Positions 34,986 through 43,676 are shown, numbered from the stretch's first letter. The stretch: DNA of 64,000 nucleotides from CAG-552 sp964516925 (GCA_964516925.1 CAZEXL010000002.1:62001-126000); one strand, 5' to 3'. Notes: generated by a model not told the origin, from the letters alone. Made by a program: numbers and translations.

Positions 34986-36605
34986 TTAAGAAAAAATTTC
35001 TTTAAACTGATTTTTTATTAACCGCTGAATTTTTTCGTTTTCTTTAGGAACGGAATAAGTCGAAACGTATATTTTGATAATCGGCTCCGTTCCTGACGGT
35101 CTTATTATTACGCTTCCGCAATCAAATTCATAGCGTAACATATTAAGCGGCGGCGTTTCCTTAGCATAATCGACGACTTTAGTTACTGCTTTATTTGCGA
35201 CAAAATTAAGCGGTTTTTCTCTTAACTTTGCAAGCACGTCATCTATTTTGTTCTTGCAATCGCCGTCGAAACGACACGTAAGTTGTTTGTGTAAACAATA
35301 TCCGTATTTTTCGTATATTTCGTTAAGCTTGTCGCCGAGCGTCTTACCTTGCTTTTTTAATTCGGACGCTATTACCGCCATAAGCTTAGCGGCAACAATT
35401 CCGTCTTTGTCGCGCACGTGACTGCCAATAAGGAAGCCTTGACTTTCTTCGAAGCCGAACAAAAATCTGTCGCCGTCGCCGATTTCTTCCAACTTGTTAA
35501 TAACGTTGCCTATATACTTAAACCCTGTGGGAACAACGATAACTTCCGCACCGTATTCTAAAGCGATTTTATCGATTAGTTCGGTACTTACTATGGTACG
35601 TACGATAACGGGAACTTTTTCGCCGAAATACTTCGATAACAAAAATTCACCCATAATTAATCCCATTTCGTTACCGCTTAAGACTACGTGTTCGTCTCCG
35701 TGCACATAAGCAACGCCTATTCTGTCCGCATCGGGATCGTTGGCAATAAGCACGTCGGCGCCTTGCTCGCTTAAAAGTTTTAGCCCCTGCTTCAACGCAA
35801 CCTTCTTTTCGGGATTGGGCGTAGGACAGGTTAAAAACTTTCCGTCCGGCTTAGCTTGCGATGCGACTAACGAAACTTTACAACCGCTACTGCTTAGAAT
35901 ATCCGGAACAATTTGATATCCCGTACCGTTGAGCGGCGAGTAAACTACGTTTAGGTCAAGCGACGAAAAGCCGACAATTTCGTTTACAGCCATAACGTAG
36001 TCGGTTTTTAGCTCGTCATCGGTATAGTGAACAAGTCCCCTCTTGTAATAATAATCGAAACTGTGAGTTCTTACCGCAAACGGATTTATCTGCGATATAT
36101 ATTCGGCGATTTCTTTAGTTGCGCCTTCTAAAATCTGACAACCGGTACTATCAAAAACTTTATAACCGTTATAACTTGCCTGATTGTGACTAGCCGTTAT
36201 CATAATACCGATATCGGCATTAAGTTTTCGTATCGCAAACGACAAAAACGGCGTCGGCATAAGCGTAGGCGTTATATACACTTCGATATCCGCCGGAGCG
36301 AACACCCCTGCGACTTCTTCGGCAAATAAACGTGAATTAATACGGCTGTCGTAGCTAACCACGACTTTGTTCAAGCCGTGGCTACGCATATACAAAATTA
36401 TACCTTGCGTTATTTTGCGAATGGTATAGACGTTTATACGGCTCGATCCGGCACCCATTATCCCTCTAATGCCTGCCGTACCGAATTCCAAATCTTTAGA
36501 AAATGCCGAATTAATTTGTCCGTCGTTCATAGTCGCAAGCTCTCTTAAAAGCTTACGATCTTTTACGCGTTTTTTCCATAATTCGTATTTTTCAGTTACA
36601 CCCAT
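34986..36605 (-). CDS. Phosphohexomutase (phosphoglucomutase/phosphomannomutase, PgcA-like)
   Basis: A 539-residue alpha-D-phosphohexomutase. The phosphoserine loop TASHNQASYNGYK, the metal loop NDPDADRIGVAY, the sugar loop GFEESQGFLIGSH and the phosphate-binding RPSGTEPIIKIY appear in the usual order. The long form resembles Bacillus PgcA, which makes glucose 1-phosphate for glycolipid and glycogen precursors. Start at ATG 36605, six bases after GGGAG. An eight-pair hairpin lies just upstream (36621-36640). It lies downstream of the CoA-transferase gene and upstream of dapF. Confidence 0.94.
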   Translation of the reverse strand: MGVTEKYELWKKRVKDRKLLRELATMNDGQINSAFSKDLEFGTAGIRGIMGAGSSRINVYTIRKITQGIILYMRSHGLNKVVVSYDSRINSRLFAEEVAGVFAPADIEVYITPTLMPTPFLSFAIRKLNADIGIMITASHNQASYNGYKVFDSTGCQILEGATKEIAEYISQINPFAVRTHSFDYYYKRGLVHYTDDELKTDYVMAVNEIVGFSSLDLNVVYSPLNGTGYQIVPDILSSSGCKVSLVASQAKPDGKFLTCPTPNPEKKVALKQGLKLLSEQGADVLIANDPDADRIGVAYVHGDEHVVLSGNEMGLIMGEFLLSKYFGEKVPVIVRTIVSTELIDKIALEYGAEVIVVPTGFKYIGNVINKLEEIGDGDRFLFGFEESQGFLIGSHVRDKDGIVAAKLMAVIASELKKQGKTLGDKLNEIYEKYGYCLHKQLTCRFDGDCKNKIDDVLAKLREKPLNFVANKAVTKVVDYAKETPPLNMLRYEFDCGSVIIRPSGTEPIIKIYVSTYSVPKENEKIQRLIKNQFKEIFS

Positions 36606-36620
36606 ATAAACTCCCATAGC

Positions 36621-36640
36621 CGTTAATTGCAAAATTAACG
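36621..36640 (-). repeat. Hairpin before the phosphohexomutase gene
   Basis: Perfect inverted repeat CGTTAATT / AATTAACG with a four-base loop in the 55-base gap between the CoA-transferase and phosphohexomutase genes. It has no T run and ends five bases before the GGGAG, so it may affect processing or ribosome access. Confidence 0.5.
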
Positions 36641-36660
36641 CATTTAAACGATTTAATTAA

Positions 36661-37968
36661 TTAACCCTTGATAAGACCAAGCTCTCTTGCCTTTGCGGTA
36701 AGTTCTTCGCGGAAAGACGGATGAGCTATAGATATTATCGCTTTGGCTCTTTCGGCAATAGAAAGACCACGCAAATTTACCACACCGTACTCGGTAACAA
36801 GGTATTGTACGTCATTACGCATAAGCGAAACGGTTGCGCCCGGCTTAAGCTGCGGAACGATTCTACTGATCTCTTTACGTTCGTCGCCGTTGCCGGTACG
36901 TACGTTTGCGGTGGAATAAAGCGCGATAAATGCTCTGCCGCCTTTAGACATCTGCGCTCCGATAGCCGTATCGGCTTGTCCGCCGGTGCCGCTGTATTGC
37001 TTTTGCCCTATGCTTTCGCTACAGCACTGTCCGGTAAGATCGACTTCGAGAGTAGTGTTTATGGAAACCTGATTATCGTTTTGAGCAAGCGTTTCGTACG
37101 CATTGCAATAGCTACAATCCATTACGAGGACGTCCGGATTGTTGTTAACAAAGTTGTAAACCGTATCGGTACCCATAACTATGCTGGTTACTATCTTGCC
37201 ATTGTTTATGGTTTTTTTGCTGCCGTTTACAATGCCCTTCATTGCAAGCTTGGCAATTCCGTCCGCCAAAAGCTCGGTGTGAATACCAAGGTCTTTTTTT
37301 GTTTCGAGGAATTGAACAACGGCGTTGGGTATAGAACCTATACCTATTTGAAGGTTATCGCCGTCCTTAATAAAGTCTGAAATATAACCGCCTATAATCT
37401 TATCTTTTTCGTTTACGGGAGCCGGATGGTCCTGAAGCATCGGGAAATCAACGGGAACGAAATAATCTATTTCGCTTTCGTCGATTACGGCGTCGCCGTA
37501 AGTAAACGGCATGTTGGGATTAACTTCCATTATGACCGTTTTTGCGCGTCTTAAAACTTCGCGGTCGTAAATGTTGCTAAGCCCGAGCGATACCTTGCCG
37601 TCCTTATTAGGAGGAGTACATGTTCCGACAAAAAGGTCGGGATCGCCGCCGGCGCAAATCGTAATAGCGGTTTTACGCAAATGAGTGGGAGTATAAAATA
37701 CGGTATCGAGCGTATTATACGCATTACGCATAGGACCGGAGAAGAATAAACTGTTAACTCTTATATTATTGCCGTATTTTTTGTCCTCTAAAAACGGATA
37801 CGATCTTAACGTAAGACAGGTCCAAATGCTGAGTCCGCGATCTTTATCCAAGATCTTGTGCAAATTGCTCATGAACGCTTGCGGTTCTACCGTTGCGTCA
37901 CCCACTGCAATTTTGTAATTGTCCTTAACGAGCGCAAGCGCTTCGTCGATTGTGATTGTTTTAGCCAT
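36661..37968 (-). CDS. Acetyl-CoA hydrolase/transferase-family CoA-transferase
   Basis: A 435-residue CoA-transferase of the family that contains 4-hydroxybutyrate, butyryl and succinyl CoA:acetate CoA-transferases. Visible are VGTCTPPNKDGKVSLG, the catalytic-glutamate region NTTLEVDLTGQ and the SGTGGQADTAIGA loop, which sits where the GSGGQ-D-F motif stands in butyryl-CoA transferases. Its role is probably in fermentative acyl-CoA/acetate exchange. The substrate cannot be fixed, because the loop differs from the classic butyrate form. An AGGAGG precedes the ATG. Confidence 0.88.
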   Translation of the reverse strand: MAKTITIDEALALVKDNYKIAVGDATVEPQAFMSNLHKILDKDRGLSIWTCLTLRSYPFLEDKKYGNNIRVNSLFFSGPMRNAYNTLDTVFYTPTHLRKTAITICAGGDPDLFVGTCTPPNKDGKVSLGLSNIYDREVLRRAKTVIMEVNPNMPFTYGDAVIDESEIDYFVPVDFPMLQDHPAPVNEKDKIIGGYISDFIKDGDNLQIGIGSIPNAVVQFLETKKDLGIHTELLADGIAKLAMKGIVNGSKKTINNGKIVTSIVMGTDTVYNFVNNNPDVLVMDCSYCNAYETLAQNDNQVSINTTLEVDLTGQCCSESIGQKQYSGTGGQADTAIGAQMSKGGRAFIALYSTANVRTGNGDERKEISRIVPQLKPGATVSLMRNDVQYLVTEYGVVNLRGLSIAERAKAIISIAHPSFREELTAKARELGLIKG

Positions 37969-37996
37969 GATTACCTCCTAAGATTAATCGTGTATT

Positions 37997-38025
37997 ATTA
38001 TAGTAATAATCAATACAAAAGTCAA
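37997..38025 (-). promoter_or_regulatory. Promoter of the CoA-transferase gene
   Basis: On the minus strand TTGACT (38020-38025), 17 bases, TATAAT (37997-38002), followed by a short leader with AGGAGG. Confidence 0.75.
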
Positions 38026-38080
38026 TTAAAATAACGGACTTTTGACAATTTTCACATTGTTATAAGCTTACATCCAAAAA

Positions 38081-39388
38081 TTATTCAAACAATTTGCCAA
38101 GCTCGAAAAGCACGTCTTCGCATAAGCGATCGGCTACGAGCTGCACGCCTATCGGCATTCCGCGCTTATCGTTTACGCAAGGCACCGACAAAGCCGGCAG
38201 TCCGGCAATGCTGGGCGGCTGAGTAAATATATCCGAATAAACGATTTCTTTATTGTTTCTGTCGTCGGTAAACTTAAACGCTACCGACGGCGCAGTAGGC
38301 GATACAATTACGTCGCATTGCTTAAACGCTTCGGAAAATTCGTTTATAATCTTTTCTTTAACTCGCTTTGCTCGCTCGATAACTTCGGGATGTGCGATTA
38401 CGTACTCGCCTATTAAAATACGTTTTTTTACTTCGACTCCGAGCTTTTTATCTCTGTCTTGTACCGAACCTATACGGCGAAGATTATTGGCGGACTGAAC
38501 GTTACCCAATGCGCAATACGTTGCAAACGCAGCCTTTGCGTCTGGTAAACGCACTTCCTTAAACGTACATCCGTGTTTTGAAAGCGTCTCTTTAGCCTTG
38601 CGTACTACCTCGAACGTGTCGGGAGTGTACCACTCTTCGTAGTCTTTTACAAATCCGATTCTTAATCCACGAACCGATTTAGCTGCAATTTTTTTACCGC
38701 TTAGCACTTCGAACATCGTTTTGCATTCGTCCACGGTTTTCGTTATCGGGCCTATTTGATCCATATCCTGCGACAAAGCGTACATCCCCGATCCGTCTAT
38801 ACTGCCAAGCGTGGGCTTTAGCCCTACCACTCCGCAATACGACGCAGGCTGACGAATACTTCCGCCCGTATCCGATCCGAGAGCCGCGATACAAAGTTCT
38901 GCCGCCACCGCAGATGCCGATCCGCCGCTACTGCCGCCAGGTACGCAATCTTTATTTATAGGATTAAGAACGTTGCCAAACGCCGACGTAGTATTAGACG
39001 AACCCATTGCAAACTCGTCCATATTCGTTTTACCGACGATTATAGCACCGGCATTCTTTAATTTTTTAACAACCTCGCAATCATCTTCGTCCGGCAAAGC
39101 GTCGGCAAGCAATGCCGAACCGCACGTCGTTATGCTACCCTTATAGCGCATGTTGTCTTTTATTGCGACAGGAACGCCCGCAAGCGGCGCAGAAAATCCG
39201 TTGCGTATTTTTTCGTCCATTGCTTCGGCTTGAGCAACTGCATCCAGCACGGTTATAAAACAATTGAGATCGCTGCTTTTTATCTTACTTAAAATATCGA
39301 GAGTAATTTCTTTACAAGAAATCACCCCCGACGATATTTTATTTTTAATATCCGCAATCCTATTATTGCTATTGTCGCTATCGTTCAT
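38081..39388 (-). CDS. gatA: Amidase-signature protein, GatA-like (Asp/Glu-tRNA amidotransferase subunit A)
   Basis: The 435-residue amidase has the Ser-cisSer-Lys triad elements: VAIKDNM with the lysine, and PGGSSGGSASAVAAELCIAALGSDTGGSIRQPASYCGVVGLKPT with both serines. The QDMDQIGPITKTV stretch is typical of GatA. In the GatCAB complex it releases ammonia from glutamine to convert misacylated Asp-tRNA-Asn or Glu-tRNA-Gln. It is shorter than the usual 480 or so residues, and no gatB follows. Start at ATG 39388 after GGAGAG, overlapping the tiny gatC-like frame by 11 bases. An unrelated amidase role remains possible. Confidence 0.85.
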   Translation of the reverse strand: MNDSDNSNNRIADIKNKISSGVISCKEITLDILSKIKSSDLNCFITVLDAVAQAEAMDEKIRNGFSAPLAGVPVAIKDNMRYKGSITTCGSALLADALPDEDDCEVVKKLKNAGAIIVGKTNMDEFAMGSSNTTSAFGNVLNPINKDCVPGGSSGGSASAVAAELCIAALGSDTGGSIRQPASYCGVVGLKPTLGSIDGSGMYALSQDMDQIGPITKTVDECKTMFEVLSGKKIAAKSVRGLRIGFVKDYEEWYTPDTFEVVRKAKETLSKHGCTFKEVRLPDAKAAFATYCALGNVQSANNLRRIGSVQDRDKKLGVEVKKRILIGEYVIAHPEVIERAKRVKEKIINEFSEAFKQCDVIVSPTAPSVAFKFTDDRNNKEIVYSDIFTQPPSIAGLPALSVPCVNDKRGMPIGVQLVADRLCEDVLFELGKLFE

Positions 39389-39521
39389 TTGTCTCTCCGT
39401 CAAATTGCTTAAGCGTTTCTAAATTACAAAGTGCCTGATTTACAATGTCGTACAACTCAATCGACGCTTCGCTTGAAAGATTTGCCTTAGCCGTTAATTG
39501 TTCGAACTCTTCTCTCGTCAT
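39378..39521 (-). CDS. Very short GatC-like protein, 47 residues
   Basis: A 47-codon frame from ATG 39521 to TAG at 39378 encodes MTREEFEQLTAKANLS followed by EASIELYDIVNQALCNLETLKQFD. The order of a start helix, a short loop and a second amphipathic helix is like the first half of GatC (about 95 residues), and it lies just where gatC belongs before gatA. The second half that wraps GatA is missing. There is no Shine-Dalgarno; the ATG is six bases after a strong -10 box. Being a leader peptide that couples translation of gatA is an alternative. Confidence 0.6.
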   Translation of the reverse strand: MTREEFEQLTAKANLSSEASIELYDIVNQALCNLETLKQFDGETNER

Positions 39522-39527
39522 GGTATG

Positions 39528-39557
39528 ATTATACAACTTAAAGATAAAATAAGTCAA
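39528..39557 (-). promoter_or_regulatory. Leaderless promoter of the gatC-like/gatA transcript
   Basis: On the minus strand TTGACT (39552-39557), 18 bases, TATAAT (39528-39533), then six bases to the ATG at 39521. The predicted transcript begins at or within one base of the start codon. Confidence 0.7.
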
Positions 39558-39572
39558 CGGTTTTTAGCCCCC

Positions 39573-39601
39573 TTGACATAAATAAAAATATGGTATATAA
39601 T
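39573..39601 (+). promoter_or_regulatory. Leaderless promoter of the second lgt-like gene
   Basis: Perfect consensus TTGACA (39573-39578), 17 bases, TATAAT (39596-39601), then six bases to the ATG at 39608. It is back to back with the gatC-like promoter, with only 15 bases between the two -35 boxes. Confidence 0.75.
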
Positions 39602-39607
39602 ACATTT

Positions 39608-40378
39608 ATGTGTCCGTATATCTTCCATTCGGAATTTTTTCCGTCTTACATAATATTTATATGCCTCGGAATAATTGCCGCTTTTTTGTGCTATAAATTT
39701 TTGGCTAATAAAACGGGAATTTCTGCGAGCGCTTTTGTGTTTTACGGCATAGCGATTATCGTTTCCGTCCTCGTTGGTTTCATATTCGCAAGACTTTTCC
39801 AAATACTGTATAATTATATTGAATCGGGCGAAAAAGGCACCGGCATTACTTTTTTCGGAGGACTTATCGGCGGAGTCGCTACTTTTTTTGTAATCGCTCT
39901 TATCGACAAAAAACACAAACGGGAGCTGTGGAAAACGGTTAACGTTGCCGCTCCGTGCATTGCTTTGGCACACAGTCTTGGCAGAATAGGATGCTTTTTT
40001 GCCGGCTGTTGCTACGGAAAAAAAACGAACGCTTTTTACGGTGTCCGTTTCGTAGAAAAAATTACACAGAACGGCGAATGGATATACGGTGATCCGAGAA
40101 TCCCTACTCAACTCTTCGAAGCCATATTTTTGCTACTTTTGTTTGCCGCTTTACTTATATTGATTTTACGTTTTAAAAAGCTCGATTTTGCCGCCGTTGT
40201 TTATATATATTCATACGCGATTTTCAGATTTTTTATCGAATTTATACGCGATGATCCGCGAGGCGCTTTTGTTTTAGGCATGTCTCCAAGCCAATTAATT
40301 AGTCTGCTTATGATAATCGGAGCAACCGTTCTTTGCGTCTTTATAGTAAAAAAACGTAAAACGGATAAGTCAGCTTAG
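39608..40378 (+). CDS. Second Lgt-like prolipoprotein diacylglyceryl transferase family protein
   Basis: A 256-residue polytopic protein with about seven hydrophobic segments. The core LAHSLGRIGCFFAGCCYGKK aligns with the Lgt signature, and ISFGGL-like ITFFGGLIGG, RIPTQLFEAI and the late FRFFIEFIRDD also match the family. The sequence differs from lgt at 0.3 kb in having GCFFAGCCYG where that one has GNFANGEAYG, a variant seen in Lgt-like paralogues. Start at ATG 39608, as the earlier ATG lies inside the promoter. Its 3' end overlaps the convergent mtnN by nine bases. Whether it modifies lipoproteins or other substrates is unknown. Confidence 0.87.
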   Translation: MCPYIFHSEFFPSYIIFICLGIIAAFLCYKFLANKTGISASAFVFYGIAIIVSVLVGFIFARLFQILYNYIESGEKGTGITFFGGLIGGVATFFVIALIDKKHKRELWKTVNVAAPCIALAHSLGRIGCFFAGCCYGKKTNAFYGVRFVEKITQNGEWIYGDPRIPTQLFEAIFLLLLFAALLILILRFKKLDFAAVVYIYSYAIFRFFIEFIRDDPRGAFVLGMSPSQLISLLMIIGATVLCVFIVKKRKTDKSA

Positions 40379-41005
40379 GTATCTTACAACTGCCTCTACG
40401 CCTTTTTGCGCAGCAAGAACTTTAAAATTTTCATATTCGTCTGCATTTCCGCCGTCGCTAACCACCCTTAGCACGGCAAATTTTATTTTAGCCTTCGCGC
40501 ATATTTGAGCAACGGCTCCGGATTCCATATCGAATCCTATGGCATTAAAACGCTCGGCTAGGAATTTTACCTGATTTTCGTCCGCAATGAATTTATCTCC
40601 CGACGCTATCACCCCGCGCGCATCGCATGCAAACCTTTGCGATATATCGTCGGTCTTAATGTACGGACTGTCGAATCCGTCAAGCTGACCGAGTTCGTCT
40701 CCGAACGCAGTCGTGTCGAAGTCATACTGTACGACGCTGCTTGCAACGATAAGACTTTTTGCAGGCAAACTTCCGCCGCAAACTCCGAGATTGATTACTT
40801 CGGTTACTTCAAACTCACGTATAAGCAACGCCGTTACCGCCGCTGCGTTAACTTTTCCTATCCCGCTTAAAACAACGACAACTCGTTTGCCGTTTATTTT
40901 GCCGCTTACGAATTCATACCCTAATACGTCGGTTTTACACAGCTTATCCATAAGCTTGATAAGACCGCTTCGTTCAACGTCCATTGCGCATATTACACCT
41001 AACAT
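40370..41005 (-). CDS. mtnN: 5'-methylthioadenosine/S-adenosylhomocysteine nucleosidase
   Basis: Hydrolyses MTA and SAH to adenine and the thioribose moiety, recycling SAM by-products. The 211-residue protein shows the N-terminal LGVICAMDVERSGL, INLGVCGG and the C-terminal FDMESGAVAQIC with the substrate glutamates, then VVSDGGNADEY. A GGAAGGTGAG precedes the ATG. It is the last gene of the recX-peptidase-acpS/nnrD series and collides with the end of the second lgt. Confidence 0.94.
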   Translation of the reverse strand: MLGVICAMDVERSGLIKLMDKLCKTDVLGYEFVSGKINGKRVVVVLSGIGKVNAAAVTALLIREFEVTEVINLGVCGGSLPAKSLIVASSVVQYDFDTTAFGDELGQLDGFDSPYIKTDDISQRFACDARGVIASGDKFIADENQVKFLAERFNAIGFDMESGAVAQICAKAKIKFAVLRVVSDGGNADEYENFKVLAAQKGVEAVVRYLS

Positions 41006-41027
41006 AACTCACCTTCCGATTTAAATT

Positions 41028-42203
41028 TTATAAACTTTCTATTATATCCGTTGCGGTAACCGCGTTTTCTCCCTTTTGCTTTGCCGCTTTTTCGCCGCTT
41101 CTTCCAAAATAATGACAAGCAAACGCCGTTGCCTCGAGCGGATTTGTTCGACATACGTATGCTGCGATAATGCCTGCCAAAGCATCGCCGCTTCCGCCCT
41201 TTGCCATTGCCGCGCAACCTGAAGTAACTTTGTAGGTTTTAATTCCGTCGCTTATTACCGTGTACGCGCTTTTGCACGCAATAACCGCATTACACTTTAG
41301 CGCCGCTTCTTCGACAGATCGAGCGTTTAGCGCAAGTTTCAACCTTTCGAATTCCCCGACGTGCGGAGTAAGAATAAGTTTACATTTTCGCTCCTTTGTT
41401 AACAATTCGGCATCGCGAGCAAGCGCGTTTATTCCGTCTGCGTCACATATTACGATTCCGTCGAAATTGATAAAAAGATATTCGAGCGTTTTTATCAAAT
41501 TATCGTTTTTGCCCATTCCCATGCCTATCGCAATCGAATCGGCTTTTTTTACTACGCTTTTTAACGCAACTTCGTCAAACAACTGATATCCGTTTTCGTC
41601 GTTTATATCCAAAAGCATAATTTCTTTTACTCTTGCCTGATAGGCAGTAAGCAACGAACGAGCGACGCAAAGAGTAGTAAGTCCCGCACCCGCCCTGACT
41701 GCGGCTTGCGCGCACATAAACGGAGCGCCTATCATTAGCGGACTTCCGCCTATAACGTATACTCTTCCGTAATCGCCCTTGTGCGTAAAACGGTCGCGTT
41801 TAAATAATTCAATATCGCCGTCGACGATTTCTTTACCGGGCAAAACGGGCGTAACGCTTTGCGCAAACGTCGTCGCCACCGCAAACGCATAATCGCCGTC
41901 GTGCGATATGCTTACGTACACGTCGCCCGAAAACAACTCTTTGATTTTCCCTTTAAGCGATACCTTAGGCGCTCCCTCTTGCGAATGCGTTATCTCTATA
42001 TCGGTCAGCGGACCTTTTATTCCCTTTCCGCTAAGCTTTGCAATCGCTTCTTTTGCCGCATAAATTCCTGCATATGTCTGACATAAATCGGTTTTAGAGT
42101 TCGCGTATTCACGTTCTGCCTCCGTAAAAACCCTCGTTGCGAATCGCTCGCTTTGCAAAGCCCTTTTGATTCGACTTATTTTTATTACGTCTGCACCTAT
42201 CAT
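41028..42203 (-). CDS. AcpS-NnrD fusion: holo-ACP synthase with ADP-dependent NAD(P)H-hydrate dehydratase
   Basis: Residues 1-120 are holo-[acyl carrier protein] synthase, with IGADVIKISRI, AAKEAIAKL and VSISHDGDYAFA giving the magnesium and CoA-binding residues. Residues about 130-391 are the dehydratase domain of the NAD(P)HX repair system, with YVIGGSPLMIGAP, RAGAGLTT, LTPHVGEFERL and AKGGSGDALAGIIAAY. The epimerase domain (NnrE/YjeF-N) that usually precedes NnrD is absent and AcpS takes its place in one 391-residue frame. Start at ATG 42203, overlapping the peptidase stop as ATGA. Confidence 0.9.
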   Translation of the reverse strand: MIGADVIKISRIKRALQSERFATRVFTEAEREYANSKTDLCQTYAGIYAAKEAIAKLSGKGIKGPLTDIEITHSQEGAPKVSLKGKIKELFSGDVYVSISHDGDYAFAVATTFAQSVTPVLPGKEIVDGDIELFKRDRFTHKGDYGRVYVIGGSPLMIGAPFMCAQAAVRAGAGLTTLCVARSLLTAYQARVKEIMLLDINDENGYQLFDEVALKSVVKKADSIAIGMGMGKNDNLIKTLEYLFINFDGIVICDADGINALARDAELLTKERKCKLILTPHVGEFERLKLALNARSVEEAALKCNAVIACKSAYTVISDGIKTYKVTSGCAAMAKGGSGDALAGIIAAYVCRTNPLEATAFACHYFGRSGEKAAKQKGENAVTATDIIESL

Positions 42204-43081
42204 ATACAACTTACCGCTTCGATTATTGCTCCCTCGACAGCCTTTACGCAAGCGACTTGCAACTTTATAAAATCGACCTCTTTTTTGCCGCACGACGCGC
42301 AAAAAATCGTATCACCGTCAAGATCGGTATGAACGGGATAAATCGTCTTTGCGAGTCCGTTGTGCGAAACGGACGCAAGTTTGTTCGCCTGAACCTTGGT
42401 AAGCTTAGCATCCGTGATTACGCACCCTATGGTCGTGTTTGCACCCTTTCCGCTGAGATCGGCTTTATCGATAACTTCGAGAGTATCGACAAAATTACCG
42501 TTCACATTTGCTCCGGCGATTATTTTACCGTTTACTCTGACGTCGCCGAATGCGTTTACGACGACGATCGCAATTACGTTTGCGCCGTCAACCGTAACGC
42601 CGAACACACCCAGCCCGGAGGGAGAACTGTTTTTTATACCTAAAACTTTCCCTACCGTAGCGCCTTTACCCGCTCCTATCTTTCCGCTTTGCGCACAATC
42701 GATCGCATTTTGAACGGCGTCGAAGCCCATACGCTCGTCGGGATAATGATACGAAACGTCGTTAAGGTCGTATATTACGGCGGCAGGTACTATCGGAACG
42801 ATTTTGTCAAGGACCTTGACTCCCTTTCCTTGATTGGAAAGAGCGCGCATAACCCCGCACGCTGCCAAAAGTCCGTATGCAGAACCGCCGCAAAGCGCAA
42901 TGGCGTCGACTCGTTCGTTTGCCTTTTCGCTAGATAGCAGCGCAGTTTCCCTAGTGCCGGGCGCTCCGCCGCGAACATCGCATCCGCAAACCGCTCCGTC
43001 GTTAAACACGATTGCCGTCACTCCGGTGTAGTCGTCGTTAATATTCCCTATTTTTACTCCATCAGGTAAAGTTATCTTCAT
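42200..43081 (-). CDS. P1-family (DmpA/BapA-like) peptidase
   Basis: A 293-residue protein of the N-terminal-nucleophile P1 family, whose members are beta-peptidyl or L-aminopeptidase D-esterases that self-cleave. The family plan is visible: VKIGNINDDYTGVTAIVFNDGAVCGCDVRGGAPGTRET at the start, ALCGGSAYGL, GAGKGATVGK, and the processing-site region GANTTIGCVITDAKLTK. Cleavage would occur before the Thr of NTT. Start at ATG 43081, eight bases after AGGAG; a GTG nine bases upstream overlaps that AGGAG and is not used here. It overlaps the recX end by 20 bases. Confidence 0.9.
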   Translation of the reverse strand: MKITLPDGVKIGNINDDYTGVTAIVFNDGAVCGCDVRGGAPGTRETALLSSEKANERVDAIALCGGSAYGLLAACGVMRALSNQGKGVKVLDKIVPIVPAAVIYDLNDVSYHYPDERMGFDAVQNAIDCAQSGKIGAGKGATVGKVLGIKNSSPSGLGVFGVTVDGANVIAIVVVNAFGDVRVNGKIIAGANVNGNFVDTLEVIDKADLSGKGANTTIGCVITDAKLTKVQANKLASVSHNGLAKTIYPVHTDLDGDTIFCASCGKKEVDFIKLQVACVKAVEGAIIEAVSCI

Positions 43082-43670
43082 CGTCTTCACTCCTACTTAT
43101 GCATTCACTTATAACGTCGTAGCTAAAACCGCGATACAATAAATAATTTACAAGCTTTTTGCGATCCGTATCTCGTCTTGTGCGTTTGTATTTTTTTATA
43201 CATTCGCCGCACGCTTCATCGTCGCTCCGCTTACCAAGCTCGAAAGCAATGATTTCTTCGGCGATTCCGGCGTTCCTAAGCTCTGCTTCCAATCGTTTGC
43301 TGCCGCGCATGCTATACGTCGAAACGTACGCTCTTGCATACTCGACGTCGTTGACGTATCCGTACGACACCAGCTTCTTTACGGCTAGGTTTATTGATTC
43401 GCCCGAATATCCTTTTTTTTGCAAATATTCTTCCAGCTGTTTTTGACTGACCGTTTTTTTAACGGCGTATTTAAGCGCTTTATTGTACGCATAAACGTTT
43501 CCTTCTTCAGCCAAAATAGCATCGATTTCTTCATTTGACAACATCTTGCCGACTTTTAGCGAAAACTTTACGGCTGTGGCGTATTCTACTCCGAAAGCAA
43601 AGGTTCCGTCAAGAAATACGTTTAATCTATCGTCGTTTTTTTGCGACGTAATCTGTGTTATTTCTTTCAT
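43062..43670 (-). CDS. recX: Regulatory protein RecX
   Basis: RecX inhibits RecA filament growth. The 202-residue protein shows the three-repeat helical RecX plan with LKYAVKKTVSQKQLEEYLQKKGYS, VNDVEYARAYV and a C-terminal YLLYRGFSYDVISECI. The N-terminal beta-rich extension (ITQITSQKNDDRLNVFLDGTFAFGV) is typical of Firmicutes RecX. Start at ATG 43670, six bases after a TACAAT -10 box and with no Shine-Dalgarno, so the mRNA is probably leaderless. It heads the operon recX, P1 peptidase, acpS-nnrD, mtnN. Confidence 0.92.
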   Translation of the reverse strand: MKEITQITSQKNDDRLNVFLDGTFAFGVEYATAVKFSLKVGKMLSNEEIDAILAEEGNVYAYNKALKYAVKKTVSQKQLEEYLQKKGYSGESINLAVKKLVSYGYVNDVEYARAYVSTYSMRGSKRLEAELRNAGIAEEIIAFELGKRSDDEACGECIKKYKRTRRDTDRKKLVNYLLYRGFSYDVISECISRSEDDEDNFT

Positions 43671-43676
43671 AACTAT

